DNA of 64,000 bases from Ampullaceana balthica (lineage: Eukaryota > Mollusca > Gastropoda > Lymnaeidae): the NCBI GenBank assembly GCA_944989445.1, contig CALYLW010000491.1, forward strand, positions 1 through 64,000, written 5' to 3'. Shown one piece after another: positions 12,181 through 24,280 of the stretch (the stretch's first letter is position 1; every line of letters begins with the position of its first letter). Under the pieces are notes generated by a model. The model did no database searches. It was not told the origin of the DNA and saw nothing but the letters and a program-made list of their open reading frames with translations. A program made the translations under genes and the position numbers.

Positions 12181-13142
12181 AAATGAGGAAGAAGGAGAAT
12201 TCGTATGTATTTTTTTATTAAATGAAACAAGAAAATTGTTTTAATCACTAGGTATATCTGAGTTTTTTTCTTAGACTGTTGTGTTGCATTTCCTAGTTAG
12301 AATTTAATGATGTATGTAGTATTACTACTTTGTTATTTATATTCTATTTTCTAGTGTTCTGGGTTTAGTGATGGTTTTACTCTTGCCTATTGTTTATACT
12401 CACCGTAAATGAATATTGCAGATCATTTTTAAAGTGTTCTAGTTAGTCTATGATTTTTAACGGTGGCCAAACCGTGTCGAGCGAGCCGCATGTGGCTCTT
12501 CTGTGTTCACATTGCGGCTCGCGTACCATTTATGAAAAATATGTTACAAGGATTACTGGAAGATTTCCAACCCAGACTTTAATGACCAATAGTGCTTCAA
12601 TGCAGTTCTTAACAATTTTTTTAAAAATTTTAAAATGTCTCTCGGTTACTATAGGTCTGCCCACCCATGATGTTATCTATGGCAGAGGGGTCCCGGAAGT
12701 TTTATCCATTAGGTACAGTAGACACTGTGCCAAGGGCCTACACACTTTTTATGGGGCATACGAAAGTCAGAGAAATTTAAGTATTGAAAATATAGATACT
12801 TCATCTGAAGAGTATAGAAGTACTTTCGGATTACATTTTTTGTCATTTATAACTCTAACCATATTACCAAAACTTAAACTATTTTATAGTATATTTACAT
12901 TTAAGTTCTTTGCAATGGTAAATTTAAAAAATCACTTTCTCGAATGTCCTTATCTGTATCAAGTCCTTTTCAATTAAAATTAATTACAGCCAAGTTTGCC
13001 CCATCGTTTACTAAAAGCAAGTTTTTATAAGCTTTAGTTCGGAAAACGAACGCTCAGATTTAGAATTATTTCCGAAACTCAAAGCTGGGTTTAGATTGGG
13101 CGTATTGAATTCGCTGCAAAAATGAAGTAAAATACATTAAAT
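12181..13142. other. No gene; possible hAT-type end at 12458
   Basis: CGGTGGCCAAACCGTGTCG followed by GAGCGAGCCGCATGTGGCTC resembles hAT element ends, but no partner end or target duplication was found. The 175-codon frame over 12450-12977 is low in charged residues and domain-free, and is not accepted as a gene. Confidence 0.35.
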
Positions 13143-13661
13143 ATGGGAGATTTCCAAGCCAGCACAGTGCTCTTCGATGGCGCCACCTCAGAACTCTTCC
13201 CAGTTTGTAGTGGAGTCAAACAGGGGTGCGTACTGGCACCAACACCCTTTTGTATCTTTTCCTCGGTGCTATTGCGACATGCTTTCGTGGATAGCTCTGA
13301 GGGTGTGAACATTCATACCGGGCGGATGGAAGCCAATATAAAATTAGCCGGCTCCATGCGATAAGCAAGATGAAAACTATATTAATCAGAGAATTGCTAT
13401 TCGCGGATGACAGAGCTCTTACCTCACATTCAGAGATAAGGACTCAAACAACTGATCAATAAATTCTCAGAGGCATGCAAGGAATTCGGTCTATCGATAA
13501 GCCTCAAAAAGACCAACATTATGAGACAACGCACAGACTGCCTCCCAGCAATCTTTATTGAGGAAAACACCTTGAATGTTGTCGAAGATTACACCTACCT
13601 TGGCAGTAATATCACAAGCACACTCTCCCTGGAAAAGGGCATAGAAACCAGAATAAATAAT
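13143..13661 (+). pseudogene. Non-LTR retrotransposon reverse-transcriptase fragment
   Basis: Frame 13143-13364 gives VCSGVKQGCVLAPTPFCIFS, the G-V-R-Q-G-C-V-L-A-P block of LINE reverse transcriptases. After a frameshift RELLFADDRALTSHSE contains the catalytic F-A-D-D. Further shifts follow, then TYLGSNITSTLSLEK in another frame. Both ends are lost. The 3' end abuts a fragment of the inner hAT type (13662-13730). Confidence 0.85.
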
Positions 13662-13730
13662 TAATAATAATTTATATATTTTTTACGTACAAGCTTCTCC
13701 CGCGTAATATAATTTATTTTATTACGCGAA
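13662..13730 (+). repeat. Fragment related to the inner hAT element of 2.2-2.9 kb
   Basis: ATATTTTTTACGTACAAGCT followed by TCTCCCGCGTAATAT and ATTTATTTTATTACGCG matches the reverse complement of about 2645-2725. Joined directly to the LINE fragment. Confidence 0.65.
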
Positions 13731-14007
13731 ATCAACTGAGATTCGTATAATCTGCTTTGCTTTAATGTTATGAAAGTGAATTTTTATAGGTGTGAAAACA
13801 TTCGTTGTCTGTCAAGCAAAACACTCATTAACAACTATATGTTTCAGGAACTATTTATTTCAAATTATGAATTATTTTTCTTTCCTACTTTCAAACTCCT
13901 AATGTGCTATGGTGGGCATCGTCTGCGCGCGTACTGTATAATAGATGTATGTTTATGACGATAATTCGGACGCTCTCTCCAGTGGGAATAGTCAAAGTTC
14001 TCTGCAG

Positions 14008-14184
14008 CAGCGTTTCTCAAACGCTCTACTCTGAGGGGACCATTGGAAAAGTTTGGAAACTAGTGTCAGATTTATTCATTAATTTGTTTTATATAAATAA
14101 CAATAGACATTCACTTTTTGGGACAAATACATTGAAATATCTCGAACCGGTGCCGTCCAGCAGACTACAATTTGAGGAACGCTG
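14008..14184. mobile_element. Small non-autonomous hAT-type element, 177 bp
   Basis: Termini CAGCGTTTCTCAAAC and TTTGAGGAACGCTG are inverted repeats. Flanks CTCTGCAG and CACTCCAG match at 6 of 8, an aged target duplication. No coding content. Confidence 0.7.
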
Positions 14185-14374
14185 CACTCCAGGTTTTATT
14201 ATATAGCAGTCCTCCCCTTAACAGACACGAAAACCCGTTGCCACTACACTTTAATGCCCTTGCTAAGAAACAATTAGATGTCTGACTGTTAAAGGCCATA
14301 CATAATTGATCGGCAGTCAGGTTTTTTGGCGTGGACAGCGTAGACTGATTAGAGAAAGCTAGACCAACATAAGC

Positions 14375-14440
14375 GTGCGTGTGTGCGTTGTTGTGTGTGT
14401 ATGTGTAAATGTGTGCTTGTGTGTGTATGTATACAAATTA
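14375..14440. repeat. TG-rich microsatellite
   Basis: Imperfect GTGTGT run with T and A interruptions (GTGCGTGTGTGCG through GTGTGTATGTATAC). Confidence 0.7.
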
Positions 14441-16111
14441 ATGTTCATGTATACTTGTGGTCTTGAAAATTGAATCTGAATAGAGACGAGGTTTTCTTAG
14501 CTCAAAAGTGCACAGTGCAAATGACGCATTTTCTTTTTAAGAGTACTCTTCAAATTTGCTAGACGAAAAGGAAGAGAAGGCGCCAAAATATCGAACCAGC
14601 GTTGATTAAATTTAAACGCGCCTTTTCGTATAGCTAGCTATAATGCTTATAAATGGAGAGATTAGTGAACGTTCAAAACACACCAACATTAGATGTCAAG
14701 GGTTAAATCCTAAATTATAAAATATATAATCAATTTAAAATAAATTAACTTTAAAAAAATCAGAGATTTACTTTTTCTCCAACCTTTTCCAGACTTATTA
14801 CATCTAACTGGAACATTCTATATGCCTATATTTTTTTAAAGGCTTTATTATCATGAGGCTACTTTCAAATTTTATACCGATTTTTTTTCCTTATTGTATT
14901 ATGTAATGTAGCGTCAGTGCTCTCATTTGTTTAGTCATCAATAATTTTGAATTATGTCTGTCTCAGATCCCAAAACCTGTAAAACGTTTGACTATACTCA
15001 AGCTGAAGTCTTTGTAATGGAGATTTAAGTTTATTTCATTATAACTAAAAATAAGCCAACGTAAATATGATTGCAGTAATGGGTTATTTTCCCATCTAGC
15101 CAAGTTACATGACAAGAAATGCATTCAATAAACGCAAATTTAAAAAAAATATTTTTTTTTATCTTGAAGGCGCCTATTAAACACAGCATTAGCACCATGT
15201 GAGCGTGCATGAAGAGATTGACTATTTCTGGGATTTTCCGTTGATAAGAATGATTGCATCTACAGGGTTTCTGATGTCTCTGACAGGAAAACGTCATAAT
15301 TGTGCTTACATAAAGTTAATATTTTTGGGTGAGGTTTTCTTAAAACAATCTTTTTTAAACATAAATATAGAAGGAATAATACGTTCGTTAAATTGTTACA
15401 ATATAAATCTGAAAAAGAAAGTTTTTGCATTTTTTTATCTAGTTCTAATCCTTTAACTGACTCAATTTAATGACATAACAAATATCAGCTGAGATATATT
15501 TTTTTAAAAGTTAGGGTCACTTACCTTAAGAAAAAACAACATTTATTTCACCTGAATTTTAGACTGTCCAATTGAAGCCCCCCTACGTTTGATATACACG
15601 AACGAGTACATTTTGAAAGTGGAATGATTTTGTCAACAATAAAATAAGGAAGACGTCGGACGCAGGTTGAATTTCAGAAATCATGAATATTTAACCCAAG
15701 AGTCTTTTTTTTCCTTTCCATTCGGCACAGTTAAAAAATAAAATCAAAATTTTTTTTTATTATAAAATATTAAATTTCAAAAATTATCGTTGAGATAGGC
15801 GAAGCAGTTTGACTTATATTTTAAAGACGCTGTTTTGCCTCGTTTTGTGCGGTATTTGGATAAATCTTTAAACAATGATCTTTAAACATAATCTCAAATT
15901 AAATATTAATCAAAGACCAAATTCTAATTATAGTGCACATGTTCCTAACTTTTTTCTAACTTTTTCCTGGTCTCGAGCTCTTTTTTAGAAAAGTCAAGTA
16001 ACCCGCGACCCCCAAATACAATTAAAACTTTGTAATTAGGTGTTTGAGAATTTAAAAAAACGAAAATAGATTTTTAATATAATATATTTTAATTTTGTTT
16101 TATAATTAATA
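14441..16111. other. No gene seen
   Basis: AT-rich with long T and A runs. Nothing recognised. Confidence 0.4.
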
Positions 16112-16165
16112 TACTATTGTATCACCCGTCAAAAATGGCGGAAATTTTCAAAATAAATGCACATC
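16112..16165 (+). repeat. Partial copy of the 451-bp element
   Basis: TACTATTGTATCACCCGTC followed by AAAAATGGCGGAAATTTTC matches the first ~50 bases of 6869-7319; the rest is absent. Downstream (16308-16361) GCAGCGCCACCTAA.AGCATT occurs twice, 31 bases apart. Confidence 0.65.
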
Positions 16166-16969
16166 ATTAGATTAAAAAATAACTTAATACAGAACTTTCA
16201 TTTATTTTATTTATTTTTATTTGATTCATTTATTATCATATTGAACAATTTTATGCGGAACGTTCGAAAGTGTTATTTTTGGTGCAGCACTATAAAACAA
16301 AATCGATCGCAGCGCCACCTAAGAGCATTACAAATTTCGCAGCGCCACCTAACAGCATTATAATTACATCCATATATACAACGGGAATTATGTATAATGG
16401 TTTCGCTATTTGAAAGTTCATGTCTCTAACCAGCCTCAAAATTCGCGGTGCCTTTTTATTAATGCCAAGCTCATGTCATTCTCAACATGTGATTAATTTA
16501 TTTCTCTTAATGAAATATGTAGACACAATTGGAACTGGTCGAAAGGCAAACGTCGTGACATTTTGTTTAGATTAATGCATACCACACCAGAATTTTGTGA
16601 GAAATTTTTCAATAAACATGCTACGTGCTGAGGAATTATTCCACAAATCCAAGAATTAATATTGTAATTTATTGAGAATGGCTACATCAAAAGAAGCAGA
16701 GAATGGATTACACGGTGATGTAATTTGTTCTTCTTTCAGCTCAGTGGAGTAAACGTTGCGTTAGTTTTCAAGGTGTTTTAAGATGCCCAATCATCTTCTT
16801 TTTTTAAAATGTTCCCGTATTTCACCTTCAGATTCGTTTACCACACATTTTTTTCAAACATGGTAGTGTTTCTAAGATTTATAATTCTTCTTTAATTTAG
16901 CAGCTTAGATATAAATGCCCAGAGATAATTGTAAAGTGCAATGATATTCGTTTCCTTTCCCCTTAGAAA

Positions 16970-17020
16970 ACGTGACGTGACCCCCTTCGGGGTCACGACC
17001 CATAGGTTGGAAACCCGTGT
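16970..17020 (+). repeat. End of a dispersed hAT-type element
   Basis: CCTTAGAAAACGTGACGTGA, then GGGGTCACGACCCATAGGTT. The same block recurs at 29153-29212. The other end was not located for either. Confidence 0.55.
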
Positions 17021-17868
17021 GTTATTCGATGCATTGATATGCTATTTATTCACCAGCGAATATTTCTTGCATATCTAAAAGCATTTTTCCAAAACGTCTA
17101 CTTATTTAAACGACAAAACCCCGGTGAACCATTAAATTTGTATTAAGACACATTTTGTTAGTTTTTTCTCGTAATGAAATTTTGATTGTTTTACTATATT
17201 TAACACACACAAAAAATAACTCCAGGTAATAAGATTATATCGACTAATTGAAGTTTCGATTATAGCCACTGTTTAAAAAAAATTCATGTAACTCATGTTA
17301 AAATATGACATACTGGGTTCCCGGCCCCTAATAAGTGATATTTTAACAACTTTTATGCCAGAAATATTTGCTTGAGTGTAATCAACGACTTCTATAAGTT
17401 GTATGGTCATTTGATGAATAAAATACTATTTATACGGCTTTAAACAAACTAAAATAAGGGCCCTGGGGACCAATCGATGTAAGATGTAAAGTTCGAACCA
17501 ACAGTGGATTTCAGTCTACATCATTACTGAAATATTGGTTTCTCAATATTTCTAAATACGATGTGAAATCGAATAGGAAAAGAGCCTTAAACGTTTACGA
17601 AAAAGAGATTTGGGGCTCGCAGCTCCGTAAGAATAAATAATAGATACGACCCGTGGCGAATCATAAGCCGCAGACTTGCTCACAGATAGTGCAAAGACAA
17701 AAGGGGGAGGGTGGTGGGGGAAGAACGGACACAAAATAAAGCACGAAGAAATAAAAACAATGTGAATGAACATCGCGGGGGGGGGGTGTGGGACATCGCT
17801 GTTGTCTTGATGGTCTCGAGACATGCGCACTGCGCTTAGCTACATGCCCCCACCCTGCACCAACCTAG
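17021..17868. other. No gene seen
   Basis: Mostly AT-rich. A purine-rich and G-run stretch lies at about 17700-17790. Nothing recognised. Confidence 0.4.
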
Positions 17869-18180
17869 CTTGCCAACCATAAAATGTGACTGGTCAACCA
17901 TTGTGAGAGTCAGCTATGTTCGCAAAAAAGGGGGAAAAGAACGGGCACAAACAAACATTAAAAATTCAAAAAATATTTTTTTCCGCTGCGGCTTGAACCC
18001 AGTACCTACCGCGAGTAAGGCGGACGTGATAACCACTACACTACGAACAACATGTTATTCTGTGAAGGAACAAGGCAAGTGAACGCAAGAAGCATTTATT
18101 GTCTCGAAACATGCCCACCCCCCTCTTTTGAACCGACTTCGCTTGATTGGTCGACCCCAGCAAGGGTCATTCGTCATGCT
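17869..18180 (-). mobile_element. Dispersed element with an internal tRNA-Val-like core, minus-strand copy
   Basis: The reverse complement contains TTCGTAGTGTAGTGGTTATC (tRNA-Val D-arm/A-box pattern) and TACTGGGTTCAAGCC (B box). Conserved sequence flanks the core on both sides and matches 39126-39470: upstream ACGAATGACCCT, GCTGGGGTCGAC, GTTCACTT..C.TTGTTCCTTC; downstream GCCCGTTCTTTTCCCC and ATGGTTGGCAAG. Acceptor and T stems do not pair, so it is not a working tRNA. The class (SINE, or DNA element that captured a tRNA) is open. Confidence 0.75.
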
Positions 18181-18369
18181 CATTCGCACACTACTCGCTC
18201 TTATTCTGGTGACTTATATATATATAGAGATATAGATATATATAGATATGGCCACGTGCCCAAAATTCAAAACAAAACCCACTTATTTATAGCAAAGTGC
18301 CAACACTCCAATAGAATCCAAAAATGGGGTTACGCTTAGCTCATGTGATTAAAGCAGTAATATTTTAGT

Positions 18370-18912
18370 CGAGTGCCATAGGTTGACATCATTTTCAAAA
18401 TTGCAAACGTTTAAACTAATTTTTACATAGTTCATATAAAGAAAAACTAAATTTGGAGAGTGATAGTTAACATTTTTTTTCGCCTTTTACCATCGTGGGA
18501 GTGTACTCAATAACTTCCCAAAGTTTCATGCCTCGTATACGGGAAGTTGAGAGTTAGTGATGAGTTAGTTTTTTTTATAGCTCATATAAGGAAAAAACTA
18601 CATTTTGGCCCCCGGCCCCCAATGAGCGATAATTTAAATAAATTATTTGCCTGTTACCATTGCAGGAGTGTACTCAATAACTTCCCAAAGTTTCATGCTT
18701 TTACTTATACGGTAAGTTGGAGAATCAATGATGAGTACGTTTTCATTAGCCCCGGCTCCCCATGAGTGGTAATACAAAAAAAATGTGCACCAATTATCGT
18801 CTTGAGAGTGTACTATAAAACTTCCCAAAGTTTCATGCTTTTACACACATGGGAAGTTGGAGAATTAGTTTTGAGTGAGTGAGTGAGTGAGTCAGGACTT
18901 TGTCTTCTATTA
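18370..18912 (+). repeat. Degenerate tandem repeat, three units of about 140-170 bp
   Basis: The block GTGTACTCAATAACTTCCCA followed by AAGTTTCATGC and a later GGGAAGTTG.AGA recurs at about 18498, 18668 and 18807. It ends in a GTGAGTGAGTGAGT run and TCAGGACTTTGTCTTCTATT, a layout seen at ends of some dispersed invertebrate elements. Confidence 0.7.
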
Positions 18913-19963
18913 GTATAGAAAAGTATGGATTATGTATCATTTTGGTTATACATGTATTTACAGAAAAAAAGGAGTTGTATTTTGTTTTTTTCTATTATTC
19001 GTTTTGCCTTCAAAACCCAATTTATATGATTGTGTAAACATTTCAATCCATAATGCATTAAGAAAACACAAAATTTCAATAATAAAGGAATTATTATTTT
19101 CATATCGGAAGCTTATTATGCGTGTGTGTCCGTCTGTGTGTGTGTGTTTGTGTACGTGAACACTAAAGCTTGAGTACTGTTTAAGTTATGTGAACGAAAT
19201 GTTCCTATATAAGTATTAGATCCTAGGTGTAGGTTTCTATCACATCAGCGCCGCACTGCAAAGCACCGAGACTGATTTATTTAATATGACATTGTTTTGA
19301 GAGAACTGAGTTGACAAGTTAGATGACCTATTTCTTCTTAAACTCATTCAAATGTTATTTTAATTCAAGAAACATCATATAAATAACTGGTGTTTTATAA
19401 ATGTTTCATTGTATAAAAGGTTTAGTTATGCATAGATATATTGAAATTCTTGTAAGTAATGAATTTTAAAACTTACATTTATTTAAATAAATGGTAACGA
19501 TGAATTTTATTTGATGACTTTGATTTATCTGTACGTCTTATTATTTCTTAATACCATTCAGTGTTTAGATCAGGAGCATTGTGTTTCATCTAAGTGGCAC
19601 GCCACTTGACTTTGATCCCTACAATTGGGGAAACACTGTCAAAATATTTAATGCAAGCACTCTTCTACCCCCAATATACACCTTTCTTAGGAGTACAGGT
19701 TTATTTCCCTCTTTCAAGTAATTTATAGCGTTTCGATATTTCATAAAACAAGAATTCAGAGTTTAAAAATTTCTTATTAACCTTGTAAATTGTTTACATA
19801 ACAACATAATATTTGTTTATTTTAGAATTTTATAGTATCATTGCAAAATAGTAGTTTGTGAGTGACAGTGACAAAATGAATAATATCTTCTTAAATACAT
19901 GGTTGACATAGTGAAATTGATATTGTTTTCTTTAATGTTTTTATCATTATTGATATTAAATGT
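18913..19963. other. No gene seen
   Basis: AT-rich with a TGTGTGTGTTTGTGT patch at 19130-19155. Nothing recognised. Confidence 0.4.
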
Positions 19964-20293
19964 ATGTATATATATGTATGTATTGTTGAATCAAATGAAA
20001 CAATAAGAGAAGAAACCCACCAAGAATGTGTGTCAACTTTTATAAGGAGAATACGTTGGAATTATATCGGTCATGTTCTTCGAATGGACGAGAGAAGACT
20101 CCCCCGTCAGGCCTTCATATGGACACCAAAAGGCAAAAGAAAACAAGGAAGACCAAAGGAAACCCTACGTAGAACAATCAAAAGAGAAAGCTCAACCATG
20201 GGTCTAAGCAATAATCAAGACCTAATACAATTGGCGACGGATCGTCGTAAATGGAAATCCATGACTTCTGCCCGAGAGGAAATAACTAACTAA
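19964..20293 (+). pseudogene. Non-LTR retrotransposon, C-terminal end of ORF2
   Basis: An open frame of 109 codons with IRRIRWNYIGHVLRMDERRL, PRQAFIWTPKGKRKQGRPKE and LATDRRKWKSM, the conserved tail after the polymerase of many LINEs (I-G-H-V-L-R-M; G-K-R-x-x-G-R-P-K; D-R-x-x-W). A different family from the one at 3716-4152. 5'-truncated; this stretch itself has no stop. Confidence 0.85.
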
Positions 20294-20489
20294 TTGTTGA
20301 ATAATTCGAAATGCGACTTTAAAAATTGCTTAATTTGTACTTTTTTAAAAATTTGATTTTTAAATTAGATATGTATTTTTTAAGGTTAGGTTACGATGTT
20401 TGCGAATGATATTTTGTATTCACGTATTTGTTCGATAAAACAAATCTAATACGGGTTATGATTATTCCATGCTATTAAAACTGAAGATG

Positions 20490-20815
20490 TAGGTAAGTGG
20501 CGTAGCGAGGGAGTGGGGGCAAATTCCTTCATTTTAAAATGAGTTTGTATATAGTTTTTAACAATGAAAGTTTTATAAGAATGTAGAGATTTTAATCGAA
20601 ATAAAAGAAAAGCCAAATCATAAACTAATAAAAGAAATAAAGGATCTATCTCAAAGCATGTGAACGTGTGAACTGCGAAATTTTATTAATATTTCTGATT
20701 CTAATGCTACTTTTCTGAAAAAACAGAAGCTGATGTGGTATACACTTAATTGATTCTTAAAATTAGCCCACCCTTCGTGTTGTAAAAGCAAATCTTACTG
20801 TACCCCAGAGGTTCC
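20490..20815 (+). repeat. Left part of a dispersed repeat split by a hAT insertion
   Basis: Starts AAGTGGCGTAGCGAGGGAGT and aligns with 62975-63349: shared AACTTTAATTGATTCTT-type stretch, AAATTAG.....CTTCGTGTTGTAA / CTTTTGTAA, and AAATTACTGTACCC at the break. It continues at 24058 after the insertion. Confidence 0.8.
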
Positions 20816-21250
20816 CAACCCCGTGCCCGATTCGTATGTGCCCGTCACAGAGACGGAATTTGTTCATAAACATTAATTAAAAATGTGAATTATATTTATT
20901 TATTTGTTAGAATTTTAATTTTTTTAGGCCCAGGTTTATAAAATACGTTCGTATGTTTGCGATATTGTATGTATGAGTGGTTCCTTTGCGGACAGTACTT
21001 GTCACAACTTGTATAGCGGCGAGGCAGACTGCACTCTTCACGCTAGCCTGGAACCCTCCTGGAACAAGGAGTGATGTGCAAATATTCCCCGCCTTGATCC
21101 ACGTTGTTGTCATTGTGATTGCGATTGCTGCCCGTTCAAGTCGCGACGTTTAGCTAAGACAAGAGACATCTTCGTCTGACGAAACACGAATTAGGAGTTT
21201 TGATATTCCTTCTGTAAATTTATAACGGGGTAAAAGCGAGGTGCCCTAAA

Positions 21251-23748
21251 ATGAATGGACCGAGTAAAAGACAACAAACCTATAATTTTAACACTGACTG
21301 GGAGGAATCATATTGTTTCGTTAATTTGAAAAATAAATGCGATTGTTTGTTGTGTGGTAGTAGCATTGCAGTGCCGAAAAAACATAATGTTCAACGACAC
21401 TTTCAAACAATTCATGTCACTTTTGATGTGAATTTTCCACTTAAATCTTAAGTAAGAAACAAAAAATACGTCAACTAAAATCAAGGCTAACTGCACAACA
21501 GACTGTTTTCACTAGACATGTAGAAAATTCTAAAAAGGCCACCATGGCTTCTTTTAAGATTTCTCACATGCTCATACAAACGAAGAAACCTTTCATTGAT
21601 GTTGAGTTGTTTCAGGAACTATTTTTGACTGGTGCCGATTGTTTGTTTGATGGATTTTCTAAGAAACGTGAGATTGTCTCAGCAATACAAGACTTACAGT
21701 TGTCAAATAACACCGTCACAAGAAGAATACATGCAATTTCAACAGACATACAAACTCAGTTAAAGACTCACTTGGAAATATGTGACTGGTTCTCGCTACA
21801 ATTTGACGAGTTAGACACTGCACAGTTAGCAGTTATGATGAGAATGGTATTTAGTAATTTCACAGTAAAAGAGGATATGTTACAAATATTACCTATGAAA
21901 GGAAAGATATTTATAATACATTCAGAACATACGCCAAGTCAATAAATATGCATTTGCACAAGCTGTCTGCTAAAACCACCGATGGGGCACCAGTAATAGT
22001 TGGTAAAAACAAAGGATTTATTGCCCTCTGCAAGTAGGATGAATCATTTTCAACTTTATGTCCTATCACTGTATTATCCACCAGGAAGCTCTGTGTTGTA
22101 AAATATTGCAATTTGAACACGTTATGAAAATAGTTACAAAAATAATGAATTCTATTCGAGCAGCTCCTTTGCAACATCGACTTTTCAAGGCTGTGTTAGA
22201 AGATACTGAAGATAAAAAACATGTACTTATTCTGCATACTGAAGTACGTTGGCTCAGTAAAGGAAAGCTCCTTACAAGAGTTTTGAGTTTAATTGAAGAA
22301 ATAAAAACATTTATAAACGATAATAATAAAAAACCCGTAAAAACCAAGTTTTTGACTATAAATCCTTTATGTACGAGAAGTAACTAAAAGAATGTTCATT
22401 ATAATACGTAGCGCAAGACCATCCAAAAATTTCAGCTCGCTAGCTTACGAGGAAGTGGTTTAAAAATAGATCCAAAGTTTTGGCGACAAGCAAGGGTTCA
22501 AGGGTGCAAGCAAGCAGACACCACGAGTTAATATAAAGGATTTAATTATTTTTTTTTACGTAAAAAAAACAAGTTTTTGACTATAAATCCTTTATGTACG
22601 AGAAGTAACTAAAAGAATGTTCATTATAATACGTAGCGCAAGACCATCCAAAAATACAAAATTGCTGTTGTGTCGTAAAATATGTTTAACATAATCCGCA
22701 CCGATCAGGAATATGTTTATGAAAAGAGTTGTCAATAAAATACGCACCTTATTGCGCGACAGAAAGGTTCTTCAATATAATACGTACCGCGATGCTCTAT
22801 CTCAAAAAATAACACGGTACATAGGAATAAATAAAAGAATCTAAAAAATCAATAATTTAATTACGGTACATGCGATCGATCTGAAATTTTGATACATAGT
22901 TTTTATCATAGATACAAAACTGCCTGCAAAATTTCAGCTCGCTAGCTTACGAGGAAGGGGGATAAAAATTGATAAAAAGTTTTGGCGACAAGCAAGCAAT
23001 CAATCAAGGGTTCAACCAGACACCACGAGTTAATATAAAGGATTTAAAAAGGAAAATTATGATGAACTAGCTGACTCTCGCTGGCTGATTGATTTGGGAT
23101 TTTTCACAGATATGCAAAAATTGAATTCTTTAAATTTGGAGTTGCAGGGGAAAGACAAAAGCATAGCTCTGTAAAGTCATTTAAAGCTAAATTGGATTTG
23201 TTGATATCACATCTGCAGATCGATTCTCTCGTGTATTTCCCACATATGAAGAAAATGCTTGGTAACAATGAACTAAACGGGTCATTATTTATTAAGCATC
23301 TTCAAGTGTTACAAAGCAGTTTGTAGAGAGATTTTTGCAGTTTACACATATCGAGCCAATTGTGTCCTTCTGTATCAATCCTTTTACTTGCCAAATAAAT
23401 TTAATGGAATTGGCTGCATGCATTGCAGATTTTGTTCAAGGTAAGACAGAAGAACTAAAGATAGAAATTGTGGACCTTAAGAATGATATTTTGCTAAAAT
23501 CTTTAGTATCAGGTGACTTTTGGAATACAGTGGACACAGAAAAGTTCCCATTTTAAAAAAAAATGGCTTATAAAATTGAAACATTTTTCGGTTCGACATA
23601 TTTTTCAAATATGAACTTAATAAAATCAAGATATAGATCTCGACTCACCGATGAGCATCTTTATGATTGTTTGCTAACAGGATTATCCTCTTACTCTCCT
23701 AATTATGAGGCACTGGCCAATGATATGCAATGCCAAAGATTACATTGA
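21251..23748 (+). pseudogene. hAT transposase (ZBED/GTF2IRD2-like group), inactivated
   Basis: Begins with a BED-type finger: C-L-L-C then HNVQRHFQTIH. After stops at 21449 and beyond, ASFKISHMLIQTKKPF and WFSLQFDELD (region of the first catalytic Asp) are followed by TTDGAPVIVGKNKG (second Asp), a stop at 22036, HCIIHQEALC, and EVRWLSKGKLLTRV. Then comes a ~700-bp insertion, a fragmented middle, and the C-terminal dimerisation end ETFFGSTYFSNMNLIKSRYR. Multiple stops, frameshifts and the insertion exclude function. Confidence 0.9.
22336..23046 (+). mobile_element. Dispersed repeat inserted in the hAT transposase, two tandem copies
   Basis: A short copy (about 22343-22543) and a full copy (about 22570-23045) each run from AAGTTTTTGACTATAAATCC to GACACCACGAGTTAATATAA plus AGGATTT. 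The short copy lacks about 270 internal bases, joined at CCAAAAATTTCAGCTCGC. The transposase reading resumes at GAAAATTATGATGAACTAGC just after. Another full copy is at 28505-29003. Class unknown. Confidence 0.85.
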
Positions 23749-24057
23749 CATAACGATATTATATTTATTTTATAAAATGTTTTCTTTGTATTTGTGTTTT
23801 TGTTTACTTTGTTTACGTTTTGTAAATACATTTCTCTGTGTGTATGCAGTTTGAATTATAATTTAATTATTTTGAAACATGTTTGTTTATTATTTAATTA
23901 ATCTATTAACAAATTATGAATATAAGAAAATAAATTATTGGAAAATGAAAAGTTATGGAAGGAGTTTGTCGATTAAAAATAGGTGGCGCCCGCCACCCTA
24001 CCGATATTTTAGAATGTGCTCTAGAGTACAAAAAGGTTGGGAACCCCTGCTGTACCA

Positions 24058-24280
24058 TATTAATTTGAAATATGAGACAATTGAATTCTCCGAGCGGCAT
24101 ATTGTTGGGGAGGGTGGGGGGGGGGTGCGGCAAATCCTCGTTAATTAGCTTCTAAAAAATAACGCTATTATGAAGTTTACTAAAATAAAGACTAGCCAAG
24201 ATTATTTTTTTTATTAAAGAAAGAAACTATTTTAAAATTCGTGAACGTTTCTAATGCCAAAATGTTAAGCTCCTATTCCG
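24058..24280 (+). repeat. Right part of the dispersed repeat split by the hAT
   Basis: ATTAATTTGAAATATGAGAC, CTCCGAGCGGCATATTGTT and GTTAATTAGCTTCTAAAAA align with 63350-63450 and on to TAATGCCAAAATGT. Together with 20490-20815 it rebuilds one copy. Confidence 0.8.

Larger units (their letters stand above)
20816..24049. mobile_element. hAT transposon, complete ends, dead transposase
   Basis: Inverted termini CAGAGGTTCCCAACC and GGTTGGGAACCCCTG. Flanked by CTGTACCC (20808-20815) and CTGTACCA (24050-24057). The repeat it sits in has an uninterrupted copy with a single CTGTACCC at 63342-63349, which confirms both borders. Size 3,234 bp, of which about 700 is a later insertion at 22336-23046. 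Carries the transposase pseudogene 21251-23748. Confidence 0.93.

Noticed and set aside
12450..12977. 175-codon open frame as a protein gene
   Set aside because: No domain, unusual composition, starts in a hAT-end-like sequence, and no splice or promoter context.
17985..18048. tRNA-Val gene on the minus strand (and the relative at 39284-39352)
   Set aside because: A and B box patterns are present, but the acceptor and T stems do not pair and the anticodon region is altered; conserved flanks show that it belongs to a dispersed element.
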